From Phocaeicola faecalis (GTDB taxonomy: Bacteria > Bacteroidota > Bacteroidia > Bacteroidales > Bacteroidaceae): a stretch of DNA of 64,000 nucleotides. The number at the start of each line of letters is the position of its first letter. The stretch's first letter is position 1. Shown in pieces: positions 29,547 to 39,800 of this stretch. The notes beneath the pieces were generated by a model. That model had not been told where the DNA came from. It was given only the letters and a program-made list of their open reading frames with translations, and did no database searches. The position numbers and the translations under genes were made by a program. The stretch spans positions 62,360-126,359 of the forward strand of contig NZ_JADNRM010000011.1 of assembly GCF_021730445.1 (NCBI RefSeq). Reading direction: 5' to 3'.

Positions 29547-31226
29547 ATGCGAACACTATTTCTTACTTTATTACTGGTAATGCTAACATCTTTACCGGTT
29601 ATATCACAACCTAAATACGAAATTCGTGCTACTTGGCTCACGACCTTGGGCGGAATGGATTGGCCGCGCACCAAAGCAGGAAACGCAACAGGCATTCAAC
29701 GCCAGAAAAAAGAATTATGTGATATACTCGACTGTTTGAAAGCTGCGAATTTCAATACTGTATTATTGCAAACCCGCCTGCGTGGGGATATGATATATCC
29801 GTCCTCCATCGAGACTTTTGCCGAATCGCTGACAGGATATACCGGACGTAATCCGGGATACGACCCATTGGCTTTTGCCATTGAAGAATGCCACAAACGA
29901 GGCATGGAACTGCACGCTTGGATAGTGACCATCCCGGCCGGAAACACCCGGCAAGTAAAGCTGTTGGGACGAAACTCCATCGTACAGAAGAACAGAAAAA
30001 TATGCAAGCTATATAAAGGTAACTGGTATCTGGATCCGGGCAATCCTGAAACCAAAGAATATCTATCCCGCATCGTGAAAGAAATCACTTCACAATATGA
30101 CATAGATGGCATCCATTTCGACTATATCCGTTATCCCGAACAGGCTGATAACTTTCCGGATAAAGATAGCTACCGCAGATATGGAAAAGGAAAAGAGTTG
30201 AGACAATGGCGTCGGGATAACATTACCGACATTGTACGCCGCCTTTATACTGATATCAAGTCTATCAAGCCATGGGTAAAGGTAAGCAGTTCACCCATTG
30301 GTAAATACCGTGACACAAACCGTTACCCATCCCGCGGTTGGAATGCTTATCATGTAGTCTACCAAGATGCACAAAAGTGGTTAAAAGAAGGAATTCATGA
30401 TGCTTTGTTCCCAATGATGTATTTCCAAGGAAACAATTTCTATCCTTTTGCATTAGACTGGAAAGAAAATAACGGCAACCGTTGGATTATTCCCGGACTA
30501 GGAATCTATTTCCTCTCTCCTCGTGAACAAGATTGGCCATTGGACGAAATAGTTCGCCAAATTCATTTCACCCGTCAGATAAAGCTAAACGGACAAGCTT
30601 ATTTCCGCAATCGCTTTTTACTTGATAACACCAAAGGAGTACTGGATGAACTAAAAGAAAACTTTTATACGACTCCTGCACTGATACCTCCTATGAAATG
30701 GGCAGACAGTATTCCACCTTCTGTTCCGTCTACTCCTTCGGTACAACAACTGCCCAATGGTAAACTTCGCATGAGTTGGCAAGCATCAACCGACAATAGC
30801 AACCAAGCTGTTGTTTACCATTTATATGGTTCCAATACATACCCTGTGGACATTAACCAATCCCAAAATTTAGTGGCTACACATCTTATTGCCAATGAAT
30901 ATGAATACGCAGCCATTATCCCTTGGTTGCAAAAACAATACTTTGCCGTCACCGCAGCCGACCGTTTCGGTAATGAAAGTGCTCCACTGGCTCTGAATAC
31001 TGTTTCGGATATGGATATACCATTATTAAATAAAGGAGATATGCTCTACCTGCCAGAAATAGAGGATGCGCAAACTATCATTATCTATAATGTCACCAAC
31101 GAAGAAGTATGGAAAACCGATTATGTCAATAAACTGTTTCTAGCATCATTACCCGATGGCTTTTATACAGTAAAAGTATTCAATCGACAAAGTAAAAGCC
31201 TATTTGCAGGAAGTATTATGAAGTAA
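29547..31226 (+). CDS. Family 10-like glycosylhydrolase (GHL10), secreted, second paralogue
   Basis: This 559-aa exported protein (signal peptide ending near PVISQ) has a GHL10 domain: EIRATWLTTLGGMDWP, MELHAWIV, DIDGIHFDYIRYPE and VKVSSSPIGKYRD. A Fn3-like region (about 385-465) follows, then a C-terminal strand-rich segment (about 470-559) resembling the sorting/adhesion tails of Bacteroidetes proteins. It shares the domain with the gene at 16556 but differs in its tail and active-site wording (HFDYIRYP versus HMDDYFYP). It is monocistronic and stands next to the glycoside locus; whether it belongs to that locus is unclear. Confidence 0.88.
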   Translation: MRTLFLTLLLVMLTSLPVISQPKYEIRATWLTTLGGMDWPRTKAGNATGIQRQKKELCDILDCLKAANFNTVLLQTRLRGDMIYPSSIETFAESLTGYTGRNPGYDPLAFAIEECHKRGMELHAWIVTIPAGNTRQVKLLGRNSIVQKNRKICKLYKGNWYLDPGNPETKEYLSRIVKEITSQYDIDGIHFDYIRYPEQADNFPDKDSYRRYGKGKELRQWRRDNITDIVRRLYTDIKSIKPWVKVSSSPIGKYRDTNRYPSRGWNAYHVVYQDAQKWLKEGIHDALFPMMYFQGNNFYPFALDWKENNGNRWIIPGLGIYFLSPREQDWPLDEIVRQIHFTRQIKLNGQAYFRNRFLLDNTKGVLDELKENFYTTPALIPPMKWADSIPPSVPSTPSVQQLPNGKLRMSWQASTDNSNQAVVYHLYGSNTYPVDINQSQNLVATHLIANEYEYAAIIPWLQKQYFAVTAADRFGNESAPLALNTVSDMDIPLLNKGDMLYLPEIEDAQTIIIYNVTNEEVWKTDYVNKLFLASLPDGFYTVKVFNRQSKSLFAGSIMK

Positions 31227-31250
31227 ATATTCACAAAATAACATCTTGTT

Positions 31251-32135
31251 TCATCCTTTCTTATGTTTTCTATACTCGCTGGGAGACATTCCCATTATCT
31301 TGGAAAACAAACGAGAAAAATAATAGCAGTCCTCTATTCCTATTTTATGGCAAACCTGATTTATCTTGATATCTGTACAGTCTATCAGATAGCAGGCATG
31401 CTGTATCTTCAACAAATTGAAGTAATTGACAGGTGAGTGTCCTGTACGGTTATTAAAAATGGTAGAAAAATGAGAGACAGAATATCCCGTATGCCCGGCT
31501 ATTTCAGAGATACTGAGTTTTTTTCCTATATTTTCTTTCATAAAGTGAATAGCCGCATCTACTAAATCATTTGAAATATCATTGACTGTAGCATTTCTAT
31601 ATTCTTGCAAATAACAAATGGTACCAAGAAAATGATGGAAAGCCGAACAAGCATACAACAGATTTTCTTTACTGTATCCCAATTCTAATGTATGATATAT
31701 TTCTTCAAATAAATTCAACCGTCCATTGATACGTGAATAAATGGTAGGTTTGATATCAATAGGAGTCAATAGACGTGAAGCGTAATACTCTGATAAGTCT
31801 CCTTTGAAATGTATCCAATAGATTGTCCATGGATCTGTATCATCGGCTCCATAACTATGGGATACATTAGCAGGCAAAATAAAGCATTGATTACTTTTTA
31901 TTTCGTAACGCTCATTATTCACGTCAAACCATCCTCTCCCCTCCACGCAATAAATAAACACATATTGTGAAATGGGAGTTTCACGTTTTCTGAAATGATG
32001 TTCTGCCCGTGGATAATATCCTATATCCGTAATATGCAACGCATTGGCCAAAGGATTATTTTCCATCGCATGTATGATTGATGCAGGAAGTACCAAAGCT
32101 CTTTCACCCGAAAATCCATCTTTGCGTTTAATCAT
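31251..32135 (-). CDS. AraC-family transcriptional regulator (divergent from sugar porter)
   Basis: This 294-aa regulator has an N-terminal cupin-like sensor (FIYCVEGRGWFDV, FILPANVSHSYG) and a C-terminal pair of helix-turn-helix motifs (LSISEIAGHTGYSVSHFSTI; INQVCHKIGIEDCYYFSRLF) ending MSPSEYRKHKKG. The ATG at 32135 fits the strong promoter just upstream; an earlier TTG lies inside that promoter. It is transcribed away from the MFS porter gene and is the likely local activator of that operon in response to a sugar. Confidence 0.92.
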   Translation of the reverse strand: MIKRKDGFSGERALVLPASIIHAMENNPLANALHITDIGYYPRAEHHFRKRETPISQYVFIYCVEGRGWFDVNNERYEIKSNQCFILPANVSHSYGADDTDPWTIYWIHFKGDLSEYYASRLLTPIDIKPTIYSRINGRLNLFEEIYHTLELGYSKENLLYACSAFHHFLGTICYLQEYRNATVNDISNDLVDAAIHFMKENIGKKLSISEIAGHTGYSVSHFSTIFNNRTGHSPVNYFNLLKIQHACYLIDCTDIKINQVCHKIGIEDCYYFSRLFSKIMGMSPSEYRKHKKG

Positions 32136-32162
32136 CGTTGCAGAAGTTACAGTTAACGGTAG

Positions 32163-32193
32163 CAAAGATAATGGCTTTCATGCAGACAGCAAA
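32163..32193 (-). promoter_or_regulatory. Consensus promoter of the AraC gene
   Basis: TTTG (32190-32193) and TATCTTTG (32163-32170), both on the minus strand, are 19 nt apart: a full match to the Bacteroides consensus. The predicted leader is about 20 nt. Confidence 0.75.
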
Positions 32194-32293
32194 GTTATTA
32201 TCATAAGATTATCCATCCAATTCAAAAGTTTATCTATTCCCTATTCAAGAAAAATACAATTCCTTTGCGATATGATTTATATAACAATACACA

Positions 32294-33580
32294 ATGAAAA
32301 ACATTAATTCAAAGAATTTACTATTTATCTGCTTCATTTCTGCAATGGGCGGCTACTTGTTTGGTTATGACTGGGTAGTCATTGGCGGAGCCAAAATTTT
32401 TTATGAACCATTCTTCATTATCGAAGATTCAGCAACGTTGCGTGGTTGGGCAATGAGTAGTGCCTTGTTAGGCTGTTTGGTCGGAGCAGGATTCTCCGGC
32501 AGTTGGAGTGATAAATATGGTCGCAAAAGGCTGTTAATATTATCCGCTTTGCTATTTTTAGTGTCTGCTGTCGGTACTGGAGCTGTCGATAATTTTTCCT
32601 GGTTCATTTTTTATCGTATTGTAGGTGGATTGGGTATTGGAATCGCTTCAAATGTTTCACCTATATATATAGCTGAAGTATCACCGACTGAAATACGCGG
32701 AAAACTGGTATCTTTAAACCAACTGACCATTGTATTAGGCATATTGTCTGCGCAACTGGTCAACTGGATGATAGCAAACATATTTACAGAAGGGAGTTCA
32801 CAACTCTCTGCAGAAGGAATAGAACAGGCATGGCGATGGATGTTTTGGGCGGAAGCATTACCGGCTGCCTTATTTTTCACATTGGCTTTCATTATCCCTG
32901 AAAGTCCACGTTGGTTAGCCACCAAAGAGGTGAAAGAAAAATATGATTGGCGGGCTTTGTCACAACCGGGCGTGTGTCGGGTATTAATATTAGGAATCGT
33001 TTTGGCTGTTTTCCAACAGTGGTGTGGTATCAATGTTATATTCAATTATGCTCACGAAGTCTTTTCGGCTGCCGGTTATGAAGTATCGGATGTCTTGATG
33101 AATATCGTGATAACAGGAGTAACGAATGTAATTTTTACTTTTGTTGCCATTTACACTGTTGACCGTTGGGGAAGAAGATCATTGATGTTAGTAGGCTCGG
33201 CAGGACTTGCCGCTATCTATCTGCTGATGGGATGTTGTTACTTTCTAGGGATGAGCGGTTGGATAATGCTGGTACTGGTAATGATGGCAATTGCTTGTTA
33301 TGCCATGTCATTAGCCCCCATTGTATGGGTTGTGTTATCCGAAATATTTCCACAACAAATCCGTGGAACAGCTATGGCTATCTCTACCCTCTTCTTATGG
33401 ATAGCCAGCTTCATCCTCACTTATAGTTTTCCTCTCTTGAATGAATCATTACAGGCTGCCGGAACGTTTTGGCTGTATGGAGGTATTTGCTTAGCGGGAT
33501 TCTTCTTTATTCGTGCCCGACTACCGGAAACAAAAGGAAAAAGTCTGGAAGATATAGAAAAAGAAATAACAAAAAAATAA
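32294..33580 (+). CDS. Sugar porter family MFS transporter
   Basis: This 428-aa inner-membrane symporter is of the XylE/GLUT type. Signatures in order are DKYGRKR after helix 2, PESPRW after helix 6, QQWCGINVIFNYA in helix 7, DRWGRRS, and PETKGKSLEDIE at the C-terminus. The family is usually 450-480 aa. Here the central cytoplasmic loop between PESPRW and helix 7 is only about 20 residues, some 35-40 fewer than usual. It heads an operon with the DUF5107-TPR gene (7-nt gap) and a GH2 gene. It probably imports the sugar released by the locus's glycosidases. Confidence 0.9.
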   Translation: MKNINSKNLLFICFISAMGGYLFGYDWVVIGGAKIFYEPFFIIEDSATLRGWAMSSALLGCLVGAGFSGSWSDKYGRKRLLILSALLFLVSAVGTGAVDNFSWFIFYRIVGGLGIGIASNVSPIYIAEVSPTEIRGKLVSLNQLTIVLGILSAQLVNWMIANIFTEGSSQLSAEGIEQAWRWMFWAEALPAALFFTLAFIIPESPRWLATKEVKEKYDWRALSQPGVCRVLILGIVLAVFQQWCGINVIFNYAHEVFSAAGYEVSDVLMNIVITGVTNVIFTFVAIYTVDRWGRRSLMLVGSAGLAAIYLLMGCCYFLGMSGWIMLVLVMMAIACYAMSLAPIVWVVLSEIFPQQIRGTAMAISTLFLWIASFILTYSFPLLNESLQAAGTFWLYGGICLAGFFFIRARLPETKGKSLEDIEKEITKK

Positions 33581-33587
33581 AACTGAT

Positions 33588-36500
33588 ATGGACATCAAAG
33601 TAAAAGTTTGGGAAGAAGACATTCAGCTTCCTACCTATGGTATTGGCAAACCGGAAAAGAATCCGATGTTTTTTGAAAATAGAGTTTATCAAGGAAGTAG
33701 CGGGGTGGTTTATCCTTATCCTGTTATAGAAAAAATCTCAGATACTTGTCAAAATCAAACGTATCATGCTGTTTATCTGGAGAATGAGTATGTTAAGATT
33801 ATGATTCTTCCTGAATTAGGCGGGCGTGTACAAATGGCTTATGATAAAATAAAACAACGTCATTTCATTTATTATAATCATGTAGTAAAACCTGCTTTGG
33901 TGGGACTGACGGGACCGTGGATTTCCGGTGGTATTGAATTCAATTGGCCTCAGCATCACCGTCCCAGCACTTATCTACCCATAGATTTTACAATTGAAGA
34001 AAGTGCAGATGGAAGTGCCACTGTATGGGTGAGCGAACGAGAACGTATGTTCCATCAGAAAGGAATGGCAGGTTTCACTCTGCGTCCCGGCAAAGCTGTA
34101 CTCGAAATTCAAGGAAAACTATATAACCCGACTCCTGTTCCGCAAACCTTTTTATGGTGGGCTAATCCGGCTGTTGCAGTCAATGAAGCCTATCAATCGG
34201 TTTTTCCGGCTGATGTCAATGCCGTATTCGATCATGGTAAGCGGGATGTGTCAAAATATCCTATTGCTACCGGCGTCTATTATAAAATGGATTATTCGGC
34301 CGGTGTAGATATCTCACGTTATAAGAATATACCGGTACCCACTTCATATATGGCTATCCGTTCAAAATATAACTTTGTGGGTGGCTATGAAAACGATACT
34401 CAAGCGGGAGTATTGCATGTAGCCAACCACCACATCTCTCCCGGGAAAAAACAATGGACTTGGGGAAACGGGGATTTCGGACAAGCATGGGATCGTAATC
34501 TGACAGACACAGATGGGCCCTATATCGAATTAATGACCGGAGTTTATACCGATAATCAGCCTGACTTTACTTGGTTGCAACCTTATGAAGAGAAGATTTT
34601 TACCCAGTATTTTATTCCTTACCGTGAATTAGGAGTGGTAAAGAATGCCTGTTCGGATTTGCTAATGAACATAGAACCGGAAGGTACTATGGACGCAGTG
34701 CTGAAGCTTTTTGCTACATCCGTACAGAAGGACTTGCGAATTGTAGTTAAACGCCAAGGAGAGATTATTTGGGAAAATGTTACAAATCTGGCTCCTGAAG
34801 CAGTATTTACTCATACCATTAAGAATATATCGCTTGATGAAGCGGAGATTTATATTTATCGTTCAACCGGCAAACTACTGCTTTCATGGGAAGCAGAACC
34901 GAATGAAATCAAACCGGTTCCCGAACCTGCAAAGCCTGCATTACCTCCTTCAGAAGTCCGCTCTACAGAACAACTTTACCTGACTGGATTACATTTGGAA
35001 CAATATAGGCACGCTACCTACAATCCGACTGATTATTATTTGGAAGCCTTACATAGAGACAATAGCGACATACGCAATAACAACGCTATGGGGTTGTGGT
35101 TATTCCGTAAAGGACAATTCAAGAAAGCCGAAGCTTATTTACGTAAAGCTATTAAAACCCTGACCGAGCGTAATCCGAATCCCTATGATGGAGAACCTTA
35201 TTATAATTTAGGTCTTGTATTGAAATATCAAGGTAAGACCGTTGAGGCATACGATGCATTCTATAAAGCATGCTGGAATGCTGCTTGGCAAGATTCAGGC
35301 TATTATTCTTTGGCCCAATTGTCGGCTGCACGTGAAGAGTGGGATGATGCACTGAACGAAATAAATCAGTCATTGGTACGTAACTGGCATAATCATCGCG
35401 GACGCCATTTAAAAGCAATGATACTTCGCAAATTAGGACGAGAGGAGGAAGCCATAAAACTGATTGAAGAGTCACTTAATATAGATAAATTCAATTTCGG
35501 ATGTGGTTTTGAAGCATGGCTTCAGTCCGGTGAAAAAGAAATGTCACCTAGTTTAAGAATATTAATGCGCAATGAATCACGCAATTATGAAGAATTAGCA
35601 ACAGACTATGCCCAAGCCGGCAACTGGAAAGATGCATTGACTGTGGTAAATACAGCACTAGCCAACATATCCGTTCCTTCAACAATGCTATTATATTATA
35701 AAACATGGTTCTTATGTCAGATGAACCAACAGGATGAAGCTATCCGTGTAGTGACCCTAGCTGAGAAGAGTCCGTTAGACGAATATTTCCCCAATAGTCT
35801 GGAAGCCATTTTAGCTCTTCAGTGCGTAACCAATTTACCGGTACATGCACCAAAAGCTTTTTATCTATTAGGTAATATATGGTATGACAAGCGTCAATAT
35901 CAGGAAGCTGTCAACGCATGGGAACGCTCTAAAGAAATGGACCATTCCTTCCCTACTGTATTGCGTAATCTCTCATTAGCTTATTTCAACAAACTCGGAA
36001 AGAAAAAAGAAGCAGTGCAATTACTGGAACAGGCATTTCAGCTTGACAGAACAGACGCACGTATCTTAATGGAATTAGACCAATTATATAAACGGATGGA
36101 TTATTCTCCGAAAGAACGTTTGCTTTTATTAGACAGTCATAAAGAAATAGTAGTTACTCGTGATGACCTCTATTTGGAATACGCTACGTTACTCAATCTG
36201 ACCGGTAAATACGAACAAGCGATGCAACTCATTGACCGACGTCAATTCCATCCTTGGGAAGGAGGAGAAGGCAAAGTACCTGCCCAATATCAATATGCAC
36301 GTATGCAATTGGCAAAGAAATCTTTAAAAGCAGGAGAATACGAGCATGCACTTGCCTTGATTGAAGACTGTTTTGTCTACCCTCATCATCTAGGAGAAGG
36401 AAAACTATATGGTGCACAAGAAAATGATTTCTTTTATTATAAGGGATGCATTTTGGAAGCAATGGGTAATCATGACGAAGCACATTTATTGTTTATAAAA

Positions 36501-36860
36501 GCTGCTTCGGGCAATGGACAACCCACAGCTGCCATGTATTATAATGACCAAAAGCCCGATAAAATCTATTATCAAGGCCTAGCCTTACGAAAATTGGGAA
36601 AAGAGACAGAAGCACGCGGAAAATTCAATTGTCTGATTTCTTATGGTGAAAAACATTTGTACGATACTTTTGTGATGGATTATTTTGCTGTGTCTTTACC
36701 CGACTTACAGATTTGGGAAGATGACATGAACAAGAAAAATCAAATCCACTGCCACTATCTCATGGGGTTGGGACATTTAGGATTAGGCAATAAAGAAAAA
36801 GCTGCCAAATGCTTCAACTATATAAAAGAAATGAATCCTAATTTCCAGGTTTGGATATAA
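33588..36860 (+). CDS. DUF5107 and tetratricopeptide-repeat protein
   Basis: This 1090-aa protein has no signal peptide and is presumably cytosolic. Residues 1 to about 340 form a DUF5107 domain, a beta-rich fold related to sugar mutarotase-like proteins, with VKIMILPELGGRVQMAYD and GGIEFNWPQHHRPS. From about residue 440 on there are many TPR units (for example AEAYLRKAIKTL; AVQLLEQAFQLD), which may hold the protein in a complex. It is translated 7 nt after the sugar porter and 20 nt before a GH2. Similar proteins occur next to glycosidase genes; I know of no proven activity. Confidence 0.85.
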   Translation: MDIKVKVWEEDIQLPTYGIGKPEKNPMFFENRVYQGSSGVVYPYPVIEKISDTCQNQTYHAVYLENEYVKIMILPELGGRVQMAYDKIKQRHFIYYNHVVKPALVGLTGPWISGGIEFNWPQHHRPSTYLPIDFTIEESADGSATVWVSERERMFHQKGMAGFTLRPGKAVLEIQGKLYNPTPVPQTFLWWANPAVAVNEAYQSVFPADVNAVFDHGKRDVSKYPIATGVYYKMDYSAGVDISRYKNIPVPTSYMAIRSKYNFVGGYENDTQAGVLHVANHHISPGKKQWTWGNGDFGQAWDRNLTDTDGPYIELMTGVYTDNQPDFTWLQPYEEKIFTQYFIPYRELGVVKNACSDLLMNIEPEGTMDAVLKLFATSVQKDLRIVVKRQGEIIWENVTNLAPEAVFTHTIKNISLDEAEIYIYRSTGKLLLSWEAEPNEIKPVPEPAKPALPPSEVRSTEQLYLTGLHLEQYRHATYNPTDYYLEALHRDNSDIRNNNAMGLWLFRKGQFKKAEAYLRKAIKTLTERNPNPYDGEPYYNLGLVLKYQGKTVEAYDAFYKACWNAAWQDSGYYSLAQLSAAREEWDDALNEINQSLVRNWHNHRGRHLKAMILRKLGREEEAIKLIEESLNIDKFNFGCGFEAWLQSGEKEMSPSLRILMRNESRNYEELATDYAQAGNWKDALTVVNTALANISVPSTMLLYYKTWFLCQMNQQDEAIRVVTLAEKSPLDEYFPNSLEAILALQCVTNLPVHAPKAFYLLGNIWYDKRQYQEAVNAWERSKEMDHSFPTVLRNLSLAYFNKLGKKKEAVQLLEQAFQLDRTDARILMELDQLYKRMDYSPKERLLLLDSHKEIVVTRDDLYLEYATLLNLTGKYEQAMQLIDRRQFHPWEGGEGKVPAQYQYARMQLAKKSLKAGEYEHALALIEDCFVYPHHLGEGKLYGAQENDFFYYKGCILEAMGNHDEAHLLFIKAASGNGQPTAAMYYNDQKPDKIYYQGLALRKLGKETEARGKFNCLISYGEKHLYDTFVMDYFAVSLPDLQIWEDDMNKKNQIHCHYLMGLGHLGLGNKEKAAKCFNYIKEMNPNFQVWI

Positions 36861-36880
36861 TGGCATAAAACGAATACAAT

Positions 36881-39682
36881 ATGAAACGATTGAATCAATT
36901 ATTGCTTGCTCTACTGGGGACAATATTTTTAGCAGGATGCAGAGAAAGTACATCTGTCCTTTCTTTGGCAGGAGAATGGGAATTTGCCATAGACAGCACG
37001 GATATAGGAATTGCAAAACACTGGTATTCCCAATCTTTTCCTGACAAAATAAAATTACCCGGGACTATGGATGATGCAGGATACGGTACCCCAAATCAGC
37101 TGTTACCCTCAGTAAGTAAACCACAAATATTGCATCTCACCCGTAAACACAGCTATATAGGTCCGGCTTGGTACATACGCGAAATATCTATTCCTTCAGA
37201 TTGGAAGGAAAAGAACATAGAACTGAAGTTGGAGCGTGTAATTTGGCAAACAAATGTATGGATAGACGGTAAAGAAGTGAATGGAGAGCAAGAAAGTTTG
37301 ATAAGCCCTCACTGCTTTGACCTAACAGAATATCTGTCACCGGGGAAACATCGGATAGCCATTCGAGTAGATAACAGAAAAAAATACGACATCACTGCCG
37401 GTGATATGGCACATGCATATACCAATGAAACACAAATCATGTGGAATGGTATTTTGGGAGAAATCTCTTTGCGGGCGAAAGATGCTGTCTTTATGAAAGA
37501 TATACAGATATATCCCGATATTCAAACCCGGGAAATCCATGTGAAAGGGAAACTACAAAACACAGGGAATAAAGCTTCGGGGACATTGACTGTTCATGTA
37601 AAAGAGAAAAACACAGGCAAATCTGTTACGGAAATAGAACAGCAAATGGACCTTTCGGCAGGCGAAACAATGCTGGACTTTGTTTGTCCCATGGGCGAGG
37701 ACGTACGGCTTTGGAGTGAATTTACTCCGATAATGTATGAGCTGGAAATAAAGATGAAAACCAAAGAGAGTCTGGCGCAAGAGAAAATTGAATTCGGAAT
37801 GCGCCAAATTGGTCGTAATGGAGCCGATTTATTAGTCAATGGTAAAAAAGTGTTCCTCCGTGGTACATTAGAATGCTGTATTTTCCCATTGACAGGTTAC
37901 CCCCCAACCACTAAAGAAGGATGGTCAAAAGTCTTTCGTTCTGCTAAAGAATGGGGATTGAACCACCTTCGGTTTCACTCTTGGTGTCCTCCTAAAGCTG
38001 CATTTGAAGTAGCGGATTCACTCGGTTTTTATCTGCAAGTAGAATTACCACTTTGGTCTTTGAACGTAGGCGAAAATCCTGCAATGAACCAATTCTTGTA
38101 TGATGAGGCAAAACGAATTTTATCGGAATATGGCAACCATCCCTCTTTCTGCTTTTTGAGCCTTGGCAATGAATTGCAACCGGACTTTGTTTTTTTGGGA
38201 GGTTTATTGGATACGGTTAAATCCCTTGATTCCAGACATTTGTATACAACAACTTCTTTTACTTTCGAAAGAGGACATGGCAATTGGCCTGAGCCGCACG
38301 ATGATTTCTTTATCACTCAATGGACTAAAAAAGGATGGGTGCGCGGACAAGGAGTTTTTGATGTAGAAATGCCAAACTTCAATAAAGATTATTCTGCTTC
38401 TGTAGATAGTATGCCTGTCCCGGTCATCACGCATGAGATAGGGCAGTATGCCGTATATCCCGATTTAAAAGAAATAGCAAAATACACAGGCGTATTGGAA
38501 CCTCTCAATTTCAAAGGAATCAAACAAGAACTGGAAAACAAAAATCTACTAGAGAAAGCAGATGATTACTTGTCGGCATCCGGTCGTTTGGCTGCCATTT
38601 TATATAAAGAAGAAATAGAACGTGCTATGAAGACTCGCGGCATCAGTGGTTTTCAACTCTTAGACTTACATGATTTTCCCGGTCAGGGAACAGCATTAGT
38701 CGGTTTACTAAATGCTTTTTGGGAAAGTAAAGGCGTAGCCAATGCTACAGACTTTCGTCAATTCTCTGCTCCGGTTGTCCCATTAGCCCGCTTCCCAAAA
38801 GCTGTATACAAAAACAACGAACTGTTTACAGCCAGCATTGAAGTTGCTAATTACAGTTCCGAAGAAATCAACAACAAGAATATCAAATGGACATTGACTG
38901 GCCAATCCGGTCAATCTTTAAAAGAGGGTATTTTCCCTCTGGCAAACATAAAGAACGGAGGGGGGAATATAATAGGTGAGATTTCTTGTTCCTTATCAGA
39001 AGTGACCAAAGCCGAGCAATTAAAATTAACGGCTTCCATTGATGGCTCCAATTATAAAAACACTTGGAATATCTGGGTATATCCGGCCACTCTGACAATA
39101 GAAAAAGGAGATATTATAGTAACAGACAAACTTACCGAAACACAAAAAGCTCTTGCAGCCGGTAAGACTGTATTATTCAATCCGCCTTATCAAACGTGTG
39201 CAGGCTTACAAGGTAAATTTGTTCCGGTTTTTTGGAGTCCTGTCCACTTTCCCAAACAAGCGGGTACAATGGGGTTGCTGTTAAATCCTAATCATCAAGC
39301 TTTCACCCATTTCCCTACAGAGGGACATACCAACTGGCAATGGTGGAGTCTAACAACCCAGTCGCGTACTTTAGTAATTGACAGCATATATCAACACGTT
39401 ACCCCATTGGTGGAGTGTATTGATAACTTTTCCAATAACCGCCGATTAGCAACTCTTTTTGAGACCAATTGTCTGAATGGGAAATTAATGGTATGCAGCA
39501 TGGATTTACTAAACCGTCAGGATATATTTCCCGAAAAGAGGCAGTTATTATATAGTTTAATCAGCTATATGAAGTCCGATGCTTTTGTTCCTGTCAAATC
39601 CATTTCATTTGAAGATCTTTGCTCATTAGTGACACCAAATACAAAAACTAATAAGAAAGAGACTCCCCAATCTGTCTATTAA
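36881..39682 (+). CDS. Glycoside hydrolase family 2 protein, lipoprotein
   Basis: This 933-aa exported lipoprotein (lipobox LAGC at about residue 20) has the GH2 plan: a sugar-binding jelly roll (about 30-200), an Ig-like domain (about 205-310), a catalytic TIM barrel (about 310-600) and C-terminal accessory domains. The acid/base Glu431 is in LGNELQPDF and the likely nucleophile Glu519 is in ITHEIGQYA. GH2 includes beta-galactosidases, glucuronidases and mannosidases; the specificity cannot be read. It is the third gene after the sugar porter and DUF5107 genes, and is paralogous to the GH2 at 40785 (shared HSWCPP motif). Confidence 0.9.
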   Translation: MKRLNQLLLALLGTIFLAGCRESTSVLSLAGEWEFAIDSTDIGIAKHWYSQSFPDKIKLPGTMDDAGYGTPNQLLPSVSKPQILHLTRKHSYIGPAWYIREISIPSDWKEKNIELKLERVIWQTNVWIDGKEVNGEQESLISPHCFDLTEYLSPGKHRIAIRVDNRKKYDITAGDMAHAYTNETQIMWNGILGEISLRAKDAVFMKDIQIYPDIQTREIHVKGKLQNTGNKASGTLTVHVKEKNTGKSVTEIEQQMDLSAGETMLDFVCPMGEDVRLWSEFTPIMYELEIKMKTKESLAQEKIEFGMRQIGRNGADLLVNGKKVFLRGTLECCIFPLTGYPPTTKEGWSKVFRSAKEWGLNHLRFHSWCPPKAAFEVADSLGFYLQVELPLWSLNVGENPAMNQFLYDEAKRILSEYGNHPSFCFLSLGNELQPDFVFLGGLLDTVKSLDSRHLYTTTSFTFERGHGNWPEPHDDFFITQWTKKGWVRGQGVFDVEMPNFNKDYSASVDSMPVPVITHEIGQYAVYPDLKEIAKYTGVLEPLNFKGIKQELENKNLLEKADDYLSASGRLAAILYKEEIERAMKTRGISGFQLLDLHDFPGQGTALVGLLNAFWESKGVANATDFRQFSAPVVPLARFPKAVYKNNELFTASIEVANYSSEEINNKNIKWTLTGQSGQSLKEGIFPLANIKNGGGNIIGEISCSLSEVTKAEQLKLTASIDGSNYKNTWNIWVYPATLTIEKGDIIVTDKLTETQKALAAGKTVLFNPPYQTCAGLQGKFVPVFWSPVHFPKQAGTMGLLLNPNHQAFTHFPTEGHTNWQWWSLTTQSRTLVIDSIYQHVTPLVECIDNFSNNRRLATLFETNCLNGKLMVCSMDLLNRQDIFPEKRQLLYSLISYMKSDAFVPVKSISFEDLCSLVTPNTKTNKKETPQSVY

Positions 39683-39721
39683 TAGGTTTAGTTAAAATAA
39701 GGGCCCGACTATTGGGACATA

Positions 39722-39766
39722 GGACACTAGCATTCTACCGAATAAAACCGGCAGACTCTAGTGTCC
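39722..39766. other. Inverted repeat between GH2 and AraC genes
   Basis: GGACACTAG (39722-39730) and CTAGTGTCC (39758-39766) form a perfect 9-bp repeat with a 27-nt centre. It could be a terminator stem for the upstream operon or an operator for the AraC gene at 39801. No T run follows. Confidence 0.5.
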
Positions 39767-39800
39767 ATGCAAACTCTGTTTTACACAAAATTTAAATACT

